This document shows, one piece after another, positions 22,250 to 35,309 of a DNA stretch of 64,000 bases. Both the position numbers and the translations under genes were made by a program. The stretch spans positions 124,001 to 188,000 of the forward strand of contig JACVTC010000061.1 in assembly GCA_016946835.1 (NCBI GenBank). The letters run 5' to 3'. Position 1 is the stretch's first letter. Every line of letters begins with the position of its first letter. The DNA comes from Neocallimastix lanati (nom. inval.). Lineage: Eukaryota; Neocallimastigomycota; Neocallimastigomycetes; Neocallimastigales; Neocallimastigaceae. The notes under the pieces were generated by a model that saw only the letters and a list, made by a program, of their open reading frames with translations, searched no databases and was not told the DNA's origin.

Positions 22250-25200
22250 ATTTAAAGAAAAGAATTCATAAATAAATTTCAATGAAATTTTTTAATAAAT
22301 AAATTTCATTAAAATAATTAATTCAAAAAATTAATTTAAAAATTAAAATTAAAAAAAAATATAAAATTAAATAAAAATTTAAAAAAAAAAAATATAAAAA
22401 TATAAAAAATATTTAAATGTATATATATATAATACATATATTTATATATATATATAGTATAAAACAAAGCTAATCAAATATACAAAAAAACAAAATCGAC
22501 TAAAAATTGAAAACTGTTCATTTTTTTAAAAAAAAAATTGATAATAACTAATATATAATTTTTTATATAATAGTTTTATCATAAATATAGAATATAAAAC
22601 TTAAACTTAACTTAAACTTAACTAAATAAATAATAAACAATTGAAAAAAAAAAATTTAAATAAGTATTCTTTTTTATTTTTATAATTTTATATTATTATA
22701 CTTTTTATATTTTTATTAAGGTATACAAATAATATATAAGAATATATATATATATTTAATTACATTTTCATTTTTATTTTTTAATTAATATTTTCATTAG
22801 TTGTTGTTTTATTTGTAAATAATTTACAATTATATGATAATTAAATTTTTTATATTCCTTTAAATATTAAAAAAATATAAAATAGAAAGATGGATTAATA
22901 GAAAGTAACAGATTCTATTAAAAATTAAAAAAAAATATACATAAGTATTCTTTTTATTTTTATAATTTTTTATTATTATTATTTTATATTTTTATTAAGG
23001 TATACAAGTTATATATAAGAATATATATATATATATAATTACATTTTCATTTTTTTTAGTTAAAATTTTCAATAGATTGTTTTATTTGTAAATAATTTTT
23101 TTCATATGACTTTAATTATTAGAAAAAATTATAAAATAGAAACATGGATTAATAGAAAGTAACAGATTCAACTAATAACTAAAGATTATAATTATAAAAA
23201 ATTATTTTTTATTATATTTTTAAAAATTATATTGAATTTTCTCTGTATTTGTATAATTATTTAATATCATAACAATAGAATAATTAAAATTTCGAATAAA
23301 TACTAAAATATATATTAATGATAAAAGGCATAATTCAGTTTTTTATTTATAATTTTAATAATAATATTATTATTATATTTGTTTTAATTTATTTTTAAAC
23401 TGTTAATTTTCTTATCATTTCTCTTATTATTTATTATGAAATATCTTATATAAAAAACTTTTTTTATTTATTATATAATCATTAATATATTAATTTAAAT
23501 ATATATAGAATTTCAATTATAATACTTTTTAATTAAAATTTAATATAATTGGATAATTTATTACAAAAATTTATTTTTAATATAATTGATATAAAAAAAA
23601 AAAAATATAAAACTCAAATAATAATAAATATTAAAATTCATGAACTACACATATATTTTATTTAAAAAAAAATATATATTTGTTTAAAAAATAATAAATA
23701 TTATAATGAAAAATAATTATAATAATTTTATTAAAAATAAAATATTATATTTTCAAAATAAGATTATATAAATAATTTTAGTAAAATTATCCATATATAT
23801 TAATAATATTTTAATGAGTAATAATATTTGATCATATATATAATTCAGAAATTTTAATTTTTTATAATATTATACCCAATATAAACATATTAAAAGTAAT
23901 CTTTTTGAATATTTTTACTTAGCATATTATATTAATACTTTAAAATATTACAATTACTATGAAAAAAAAAACCCTTGAAAAAGGTTAAATTAATATAAAA
24001 TTGTATGAAAAATTAAAAAAAAAAATTAGTTCTGAAAATTTCCCATGATATATTCATGAATATTAATATTAGATCACATTTCTAATTATGAAATTTTAAT
24101 ATAAAATTATTTATATTAAAAGTAATCTTTTAAATATTATTATTTTTATAAATATTTATAATATTTAATATTAAGAAAATTTTCCTTGGAAAAGTTTTAA
24201 TATTTAAATATAAAACAGGAAATATATAAAATTTAATGTTATTTTTATTTTAAAAAATAAATAAATTTTATTTTATTATATTAATTTATTATATTATAAT
24301 CATCCATTTATAAACTTAAATATATATAGAATTTCAAATTCATTGATATAAATAATTTTTTTTGAAATAATTTAATTAAATTTAATATAATTGGATAAAA
24401 TTTTATTAAATTTTTTTATAATAAAATTTGGTTATAAAAATATAAAAATATAAATTACAAATAAATATTGATTTTATATAATTTTATTTTTAAAAACTAA
24501 AATATTAATATATAATCATTAATGTTATAATAAATAATAATAATAATATTATTATTATTATAAAAAACATTATTTTATCTAAAAAACTATTAACTATTTA
24601 TATTTAAGTTTAGTAAATATTTATTTATGCATATTTATATATATATATTTTAATAAAAAGAAATTCAATTAGATTTATCTTATATTATTAAGTAAAACAT
24701 ATCATTTAAATATGGTTATTAAAAATATTGTATATCATATACTTTATAAATATTTTATACCGCATTTTTTAATTTATTCAATAATTTTATTATTGTTAAT
24801 AAAATAATAATTTTACATTTGGTAAATTTATTTAAATTTTATAAATTAACTATAAAAAAATTTATATAAAAAATCATAAACAAAAAAAAAAAAAAAAAAA
24901 AGTGTTGAAAATTTCCCATAATAATTCAGAAATTTTAATTTTATTATTAAAAATAAAATTTTAAGCATATTAAAAGTAATCTTTTAAATATTATTTATAT
25001 AAATATTTAGAGTATTTAATATTAGAAATTTTTCCTTGGAAAAGTTTTAATATTTAAATATAAAATATAAAATATAAAATATGTATATAAATTTAATATT
25101 ATTGTTACTTTACAAAATATAAAATTTATTTTATAAAACATTGCAAAATTTATTTGTATATATTTTAAAAATTTTTAATTTTAATTTATATAATATTAAA

Positions 25201-25865
25201 TACAATAAAAACATAATAAAAGTAATCTTTTTGAGTATTTTTACTTAGCATATTATATTAATACTTTAAAATATTACAATTACTATGAAAAAAAAACCCT
25301 TGAAAAAGGTTAAATTAATATAAAATTGTATGAAAAATTAAAAAAAAAAATTAGTTCTGAAAATTTCCCATGATATATTCATGAATATTAATATTAGATC
25401 ACATTTCTAATTATGAAATTTTAATATAAAATTATTTATATTAAAAGTAATCTTTTAAATATTATTATTTTTATAAATATTTATAATATTTAATATTAAG
25501 AAAATTTTCCATGGAATGGTTTTATTATTTAAACATAAATTAATGATAAATATAAATTTTAATATTATTTCTATTTTAAATTAAAAAAATAAATTTTATT
25601 TTATAATTAATTTTAATTTATATAATATTATATATAATAGAAGCATATTAAAAGTAATTTTTTTGGAGTATTTTTACTTTGCATATTATATTAATATTTT
25701 GATATATTATTTGTTATTACTTTGAAAAAAATTCTTGAAAAAGGTTAAATATTAGATTCAAAAAAAAAAAAAATAGTTTTTTTATATACATTGATAAAAA
25801 GTTATATAATTATTATATAAAATAAATTAATTACTTATATTAATAATTATATTTTAGAAATATAA
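22250..25865 (+). repeat. T3-T4 spacer, twin of the T1-T2 spacer
   Basis: No gene is seen. It follows the T1-T2 spacer almost base for base from the T3 stop to about 25270, including runs and ATAT tracts. Between about 25272 and 25503 it instead carries a second copy of its own segment 23945-24185. It then rejoins the T2-type promoter-distal sequence. Unit copies lie near 23884, 24114, 24963, 25209, 25437 and 25643; TTAAACTTAAC repeats lie at 22601-22623. Confidence 0.8.
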
Positions 25866-26035
25866 TTAAAAATATTTTTTAATTTGACATTTTTATATAA
25901 AATATTTAAAATAAATTTTAATATAAAAGAACGAAATTTTCTTTAAATTTTTTTTTCTTCATTATAATTATATAATAATTATAAAATTAATTTAAGATAA
26001 AAATAATAAATATAAATTTGTAAATAAAATATAAT
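25866..26035 (+). promoter_or_regulatory. Conserved proximal promoter/leader of T4
   Basis: Same block as before T2, almost identical (AAAAGAACGAAATTTTCTTT and the following leader). Confidence 0.6.
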
Positions 26036-27556
26036 ATGAATTCTTTTCAATTTTTAGTGGCCGTGACCGCTTCTTTAGGTGGTCTTCTTTTCGGTTATGA
26101 ATGTGGTGTCATGAATGTTGTCCTTGTAATGGATGCTTTCCGTATTTTCTTCAAGTTCCATAATTGGAATGGTGATGCCCTTGATGAAAATGGTAAAGAA
26201 ATTACTAATGATTCTCAAGAAAAATGGTATCGTGATTTAAAAGAAGCTGATAATAAAGCTACCCTCGAAGGTGTTATCACTTCAAGTTTCGTTCTCGGTG
26301 CTCTTTGTGGTGCTCTCATGGCTACTTATCTTGGTGAAAGATTCGGTCGTCAAAGAACCATCATGATCGGTGCTTGTATCTTCACTTGTGGTGCTATCAT
26401 TCAAGGTTTATCTGTTCGTTCTTGGATTATGATTGCTGTTGGTCGTCTTATCACTGGTCTTTCTATTGGTTGTAATGGTGTCCTTTGTCCAACATATATT
26501 TCTGAAGTTGCTCCAGCTAAGATCAGAGGTACTCTTTCATCTTGCTACCAACTTATGACTACTTTCGGTATTATTGTTGCTGCCATCATTAATTCTATCG
26601 TTTGGTATTATACTAATATTAAACCAGAAGGTTTAGGAGTGAAAAGATCAGATAAATGGGCAGAAGTTCCTAATTTCGAATGGAGATTTGCACTTTTATT
26701 CCAAGTAGTTCCAGGTCTTGGTCTTGCTATTCTTATGAGTTTCCTTCCAAAATCTCCAAGATGGTTATGTTCTAAAGATCGTGATGAAGAAGCTGCTGAA
26801 GTTTTAGCTAAACTTAATGCTACTTCTACTTCTGATTCTCTTGTTCAAGAAGAACTTAAAGCTATTCAAGAAGATGTTGCCGCTACTCGTGCTGCCGGTT
26901 CTTCTTCTGTCGGTGAACTTTTCAGTCCTGTTATTCGTCGTCGTACTTTCATTACTTTCTTAATGCAACTTTTCCAACAATGGACTGGTATTAATGTCAT
27001 TATGTATTATCAATCTCAAATTTATGGTGAAATTGGTTTTACTAAATTCATGTCAACTGTTGTTCTTCCAATCATTAACAATTTTGTCAATTTCATTTCA
27101 ACCTTCCCAGGTATGTGGGGTATTGAAAAATTAGGACGTAAAACTTTATTAGTTATTGGATCACTTATGATGATGGTATTCCATATTTCTACCTGGGCTT
27201 TCTCTACTCAAACCTACAAAGGAAAGTTATGGCAATATTTAGCAGTTGCTAGTATTTTCCTTATGGTCTTTTCTTTTGCTTGGACTTGGGGACCAGTTCC
27301 ATGGGTTTATCAAGCTGAAGTTTTCCCACTTCGTGTCAGAGTTAAGGGTAGTGCAGTTGGTACAGTCTCTAACTTCCTTAACAATTGGATTATTGCATTT
27401 GTTGGACCAGCTCTTATGAAAGCATGGAGTACTAAGACTTTCCTTCTTTTTGCAGCTGCTTGTTTCCTCGCCTGGGTTTACTCTCAATTCTATGTTATTG
27501 AATGTAAGGGACTCAATCTTGAAGAAATGGATGCCAAGATGGCCGGAAAAGCTTAA
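26036..27556 (+). CDS. Sugar transporter T4 (MFS, sugar porter family)
   Basis: 506 residues, intronless, Val135 like T2 but Val299 like T1. Otherwise identical to T1. All motifs are intact (GERFGRQR, PKSPRW, QQWTGIN, PWVYQAEVFP). Last copy of the left tandem array. The mosaic of T1- and T2-type residues suggests conversion between copies. Confidence 0.93.
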   Translation: MNSFQFLVAVTASLGGLLFGYECGVMNVVLVMDAFRIFFKFHNWNGDALDENGKEITNDSQEKWYRDLKEADNKATLEGVITSSFVLGALCGALMATYLGERFGRQRTIMIGACIFTCGAIIQGLSVRSWIMIAVGRLITGLSIGCNGVLCPTYISEVAPAKIRGTLSSCYQLMTTFGIIVAAIINSIVWYYTNIKPEGLGVKRSDKWAEVPNFEWRFALLFQVVPGLGLAILMSFLPKSPRWLCSKDRDEEAAEVLAKLNATSTSDSLVQEELKAIQEDVAATRAAGSSSVGELFSPVIRRRTFITFLMQLFQQWTGINVIMYYQSQIYGEIGFTKFMSTVVLPIINNFVNFISTFPGMWGIEKLGRKTLLVIGSLMMMVFHISTWAFSTQTYKGKLWQYLAVASIFLMVFSFAWTWGPVPWVYQAEVFPLRVRVKGSAVGTVSNFLNNWIIAFVGPALMKAWSTKTFLLFAAACFLAWVYSQFYVIECKGLNLEEMDAKMAGKA

Positions 27557-29280
27557 ATTTAATGAAAAGAATTCATAAATTTCAATGAAATTTTAAATAA
27601 ATAAATTTCATTAAAATAATTAATTCAAAAAATTAATTAAAAAATTAAAATTAAAATAAATATAAAAATAAATAAAAATAAAAAAAAATATAAAATATAA
27701 AAAAATATTAAAATGTATATATATAAAATATATATATATTTATATATATATATATAATATAAAACAATATTAAACCAATATACAAAAAGAAAAATCGACT
27801 AAAAATTGGAAACTGTTCATTTTTTAAAAAAAAAAAAAAAATGATAATAACTAATATACATTATTTTATTAAATTGTATATAATGGTTATATCAAAAATA
27901 TAGAAGATAAACCTTAAACTTAAACTTAACTTAATAAATAATAAACAATATAAAAAATATTTATAGTTTTTTTTTTTTTTATTAATTTTATTAAAATGTG
28001 TATTTTAAGACTTAATTGTTATTATCAATTTTTTTTAATTATATTTTCAATTGATTTGTTTAATTTATAAATAATTCAGGATTATATAATTATAGAAATT
28101 AAAGTAAATTTGGTTTTAAATTATAAAAAAAAATATTAAATGAGAATAGTGATTTATGGAAAGTAATGTTTTTATTAATTTAATAAAATCATAATAATAA
28201 TGTATTGATATTATTATATATATATTATAATTCTTTGGAATTTCATAAATATTTTTAAAATAATTTAATATCGTAACTATTGAATAATTAATCTAATAAA
28301 TTTTTAAATAAATATAAAATTATTCATAATAAAAAGTATTATTTAATAATTTATTTTTATTTGTAATAATAATATTATAATAAGATTTGTTATTATCTTT
28401 TTTTTTTTTAAGGTTTATATAATTTTTCTTATTTTTTTAAATCATCTTATAGATAAAAACAGTTTGCGTTTAAATCTATATTAAATTACAATTAAACTTT
28501 ATAAAAATTTTAATTTACTTTATATATAAATATTTTTTTTTTAATTAAATTTAATATAATTGGATAAATATTTATAAAATATATAAAAATTCATTATTAA
28601 TAAATATTAATTTTTTAAATTTATTTAAAAAAATATTAATTAAAAATTGTTTTTATACTTCATTATATATATTAAATGTATTTTTTAGGAAATAAATATT
28701 ATTTATTTCATTTTTTTGGGTAGATCTACCAAAATCTTCACTGTTTAAATCGTTGTATTTATAATAATAATATTTTCGTAACGCATATTAGCAGTGCATA
28801 TCTTATTTTGTACATTACTATTTGAACATGAATTGATAAGATAATATATATCATTAGAAATATTGAAAGAATAATTATTCTAATCTATTATCAAATCTTC
28901 ATTATTAATTATATGAATGTATATATATATATATATATATATATTGTATCCCTTTTAAATTATTTTATTATTTTCTTAAAGTTAATATTAAACTTTGTTT
29001 TTTTAATGATTTTTTTTTAAAAATGAAATACAAGAAACATACATTTACATCAAGGTTAAAAATTAATAATAGAAAAATATTTAAATATTCAAATTCTATT
29101 TCTTATCTTTTATTTCAAACATAATTGATAATATATAAGTAAAACTCAAAACTTCATATTTTAACTTTTTTTTTTTTAAATAATTAATATTATTTATTTA
29201 CAATAAATGGTAATATTTTATGTAATATATATATACATTTGTATATTGTGTTAATGAGATATTTTTATTAAAAATAAAAT

Positions 29281-29317
<37 letters not shown>

Positions 29318-29626
29318 TTTATATATTTTAATATACATATATATAAGGATTTTTATATATAATATATTTTATATATTCTATCTTTTTTTTTTTTTTTTTT
29401 TTTTTTCATAAAATTTAGTTAATATTTAATTTTGCAAAAAATTAAAAAAAAAAAAAAAATAAAATAAACTTTTTTTTTTTCTTTTTCACTTGAAACAATG
29501 AAAACTATATGTTTCGGCTTTAACAAATAAAACTTTTAACACATTCGGATGGAATTTTAAATATGAATTCTTTAGAAATTATACTATAATAATAATAGTT
29601 TATATATATATAAGTAAATTTTGTAT
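27557..29626. other. T4 3' block and AT-rich non-coding DNA
   Basis: The conserved transporter 3' block (GGAAACTGTTCATTTTTT near 27810, TTAAACTTAAC repeats at about 27910-27932) is followed by AT-rich DNA. A somewhat richer patch at about 28715-28900 reads on the minus strand as a short cysteine-containing frame (around NSCSNSNVQNKICTANMRYE) flanked by stops. It might be an exon or relic, but no gene model can be built. Confidence 0.5.
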
Positions 29627-30650
29627 TTAAAATATATTTTTATTTTTATATTTCATTATATTACTAATAAAATAAATGAAAATAAAATATTTACATGACC
29701 CTGGGTTTAATTCTTCACAAGCATCTAAAATTATATTTAATAATTATTAATTTTTTAAAAATATATATATATATTTCATTTTAAATTAAAACATATTATA
29801 TATTTAAATATATATATATTCCTATTATTATAAAATGTATTTTATTATTATTTTATTATAAATAATATACCTATCCAATCTGAATATACATCAATAGGAT
29901 GACTTAATGCTATAATAAAAAAAGGTATTATTATAGCAAATTTTATATAAATAAATTAATATTAAAATTTTAATTTAACAAAATAAACAAAAAAAAAAAA
30001 AAAATATTAAGATGTCATAGTAATAAATTATTTAATATTAAAGTTAATATAATAATACATATTCAAATAAAATTTTGAATAATTACAATTAATTGGACTT
30101 TGATAATTTGCACCACAAATACGACATTTTAATTCTCCTACTTTGGTTTCATGAATCCTGTATTTATTTTTATTGTTATAAGCATAATTTCACAATTAAT
30201 ATGCATATTAATTTATTTATTTATTTTATGACAATTGAATTTATTCATCATCATTAATATTTTTAATGTTCAATAATAAAATAGTAAAAATAAATAAATA
30301 AAATGAAGAAAAATAAAATAAAATATACATATATATATACAAAAAGAGAATAATTGTATTTTAAATATATGGTTATAATTATTATATTTAGATAAATAAA
30401 TTAAATAATAAAATAAGCAAATATAAAAAAATATATATATATATATAAATATACATATTTTATAAATAATATTATTTATAGTAATACTGTTAATATTTTA
30501 TATTTAAATTTGTATATATATATATATATAATTTTCTTACATTTTAACACTTATAGATTTTTCGTGATTACAGAAAAGACAGTTAAATTGAGTATCAAGA
30601 ACTGGTCTTTTTCTTACGACTTGCTTTCTCTTAGCCTTTCTCTTACCCAT
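29627..30650 (-). CDS. ELF1: Transcription elongation factor Elf1/ELOF1 (4 exons)
   Basis: Small zinc-ribbon protein that associates with elongating RNA polymerase II. Assembled from exons 30650-30541, 30157-30087, 29909-29871 and 29724-29627. All junctions are GT..AG (GTAAGA, GTAATT and GTATAT donors) and keep phase. The protein opens MGKRKAKRK, as the family does. The zinc ligands are Cys24, Cys27 (CLFC), Cys48 and Cys51 (CRIC). The conserved ending is [18 protein letters not shown] at residues 63-80. The family usually ends soon after DACE. Here the frame runs on to about residue 105 with an AT-encoded tail, so a further short exon or a different last splice is possible. An A run of about 48 bases lies just upstream of the start. 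Confidence 0.85.
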
Positions 30651-30671
30651 TTTTTTTTTTTTACAACTTTA

Positions 30672-30732
<61 letters not shown>

Positions 30733-31489
30733 TAAATAATATTTTTTACACTTTTATATTTTTTTTTCCTTTTCATAATCTTTTATTTTTTTTATTCTAT
30801 TTTGTTTAATTAATTAAAGTTTTTTGAAATTAAAAAAAAAAAAAAAATTGTCCATCCAATTTTATAAATTATTGAAGCTTTGCCACATTTCAATTTGTAT
30901 AAGTATTATTTATCTATTAATCAATTCCACATAAATAATAGATGATAAATTTTAATTTGCCACAAACAATACTATTAGTAGAATGGAATAAAAAAAAAAT
31001 TAAAAAATTAAAAATTAAAAAATGATTTAATAATAATAAAAATTATTTCAATATATTTTATAAATAATAAAAAAATAATATATTAAAGTTAATTTAATAT
31101 ATATTATATAATATTCCATATAAATATTTTTTTCAATATTTGAATATATTATTATTTAACTTTAAATTATATATTATAATTATTATTATTTCATTTTTTA
31201 TTTTTTTTTTGATGATTATGTAATTATGCTATTTTTATGTATTCCTGTTGGAACTGTATCGTTCCACCTCATGTAGTTTTTCAATTTATTATTATTCTTT
31301 TGATATTTAATACCCTTAACACTTTTATTATAAAAAAAAAGGTCTTTTTTTATTATTATTTTCAATTCTTCACCAATAATTATATGATAGTTTTTGTGTT
31401 AAGTCAATGATTCGACACTTCAAAAAGTATAAAGATTCTTCTTATATTATTTCTCATAAATATACCAACACTTTTCATATTACTCATTG

Positions 31490-31528
<39 letters not shown>

Positions 31529-32264
31529 CACAAAAATTAACAATACGTAAACACCGTAATAAACTTCCTATGGAAATACGGAAGTTTTACAGGAAAAATG
31601 ACCATTATTCAAGATCCTCATTATATATATGAAATATGATAAAAAAAAAAAAAAAAAAAAAGTTACAATTGGTTTTGATTAATATTATAATAGAATAATA
31701 GAATCATTTATGTATTATTGAATTATAATATTTCATTAAACAAAATAATAATAATAACATTTATCCTCCCCTATAAAAATTAAGAATAAAAAAAAAAAAA
31801 AAAATTATACTTGAAAAAAAATATAGATCTTTTTAAAATATATATATACATATATATATTATTATTATTATTATTATTATTATTACTTAAATAGTTAGTT
31901 AAAATATAATTTTTTTATTATTTTTTATTTTTTTTTTATATAAAAAAGATTAAGGTTAATAATTTTTTATTATAGAGCATATAAATAATTATGGTATAAA
32001 TTTAGGTTAATAAAATGAAATAATAATAATAATAATAATAACTAAATAGTATTGTTAAAATGGTATCATTTTAAATAAATAAAATTGTTAACTGAGTGTT
32101 CATAATATTTTTTTGGTTTTTATGATAATTGAATATTTTTTTAAAGAATTATTTTATTTTATTCTATATATAGTATTATATTATATTTGCATACTGGTAA
32201 ATCAATCAATGAATTAATTATTATTATTTTTATTATATATAATATATTATTTCTATTAATAATT
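30651..32264. other. Intergenic region between ELF1 and the Swi3-like gene
   Basis: Mostly A/T runs, with an A run of about 48 bases at 30680-30730 and (ATT)n at 31858-31885. Between 31210 and 31630 composition is more balanced. Short frames exist on both strands. One on the plus strand reads HRNKLPMEIRKFYRKNDHYS at about 31533-31600. None is long enough or motif-bearing enough to call a gene. Confidence 0.5.
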
Positions 32265-34146
<1,882 letters not shown>

Positions 34147-34300
34147 TATTAAAAATTATTGATATTATTTTTTTTATTAAAATTTATTATAATATATTTA
34201 TAATGGGAATATAAAATAATTATATTTAAGAAGTAGTCTATAATGAGAAATATGGGAATAAAAAAAAGGTATATATTAAAATTTAAATAATAAATTTATT

Positions 34301-34344
<44 letters not shown>

Positions 34345-34609
34345 AAAAAACTTAAATTAAAAAAAAAAATTTATTAATATTTAATTTTTTTAAAAAAAAA
34401 AAAAAAAAATTGTCTTCTTTTTATTTATATTCTTTTTAATTAATATTATATATTATTATATATTATGATTATATTTTTCAATATATATAATTTAGACTGA
34501 TTTAAAAATAAAAAAAAAAAAAGTTTAACTATTCAATTTAATATTTTTATTTTTAATAATATATATAATATATATATATTTTACTTAACTATATTTTTAT
34601 TTTATTTTT

Positions 34610-34641
<32 letters not shown>

Positions 34642-35309
34642 ATTTTATTTTATTATCTTAAATATTGTTTAACTGAAAGTTTAACTGAAAAATATTACAC
34701 CAGTCCAATAATTATTCCTTTCAAATGAAAAAAATTCCATTTTTTTTAATATGATAAAACTAATTTTTAATTATAGATTTTATGTTTTTTTTTGATAATA
34801 TATAAAATAATAGTTTCATGAACCATGAACCATATTTCCTTATAGTTAAAGCATTATTGTATTAAGTACATTAATTGAAAATATTGCCTTTTTTTTTTTA
34901 TTTATAATTCATTAATATACCATGGATAATTTGAGATTAATAAAAAATAAATTGTTAATAATGAATTTTTCATATAATGTAATCAATTATATATATATAT
35001 ATGTATATTAAAATCCGGTAGTTCATGAATAATGAGGTTTCTAGCAAATTCATATATCTTTTTTTTTTTTTTTTTTTATAGCCGCAATTATTGCGAACTT
35101 TAATCTTTATTTATTTATTCTTATATAAAATACATGAATACTTTTAATTATAATAAAAAATAAAAAATCACGGTATTAATAAAATAAATAAATATTATTT
35201 GTCCAATTTGAACATAATAATAAATGAAATAGTAACATGAAATAAAATGCAATAATCAAAAATAAGTGTATAAATAAATTCAGAAAAAAGTTCATATGCA
35301 ACGAACCTC
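34147..35309. other. Non-coding, AT-rich upstream region of the Swi3-like gene
   Basis: Long A run at 34305-34342, (TTTTA)n at about 34600-34655. Short less AT-rich patches near 34680-34740 and 35010-35100 include the small palindrome GCAATTATTGC. No gene is seen. Confidence 0.6.

Noticed and set aside
30510-30809. 99-codon plus-strand frame with poly-Lys
   Set aside because: It is antisense to ELF1 exon 1 and then translates a poly-A run.
31220-31270. U6 snRNA: minus strand contains TGGAACGATACAG as in U6
   Set aside because: Only 13 bases match. The rest of the strongly conserved U6 sequence (GAGAAGATTAG, ACAGAGA-like core, TGACACGCAA) is absent.
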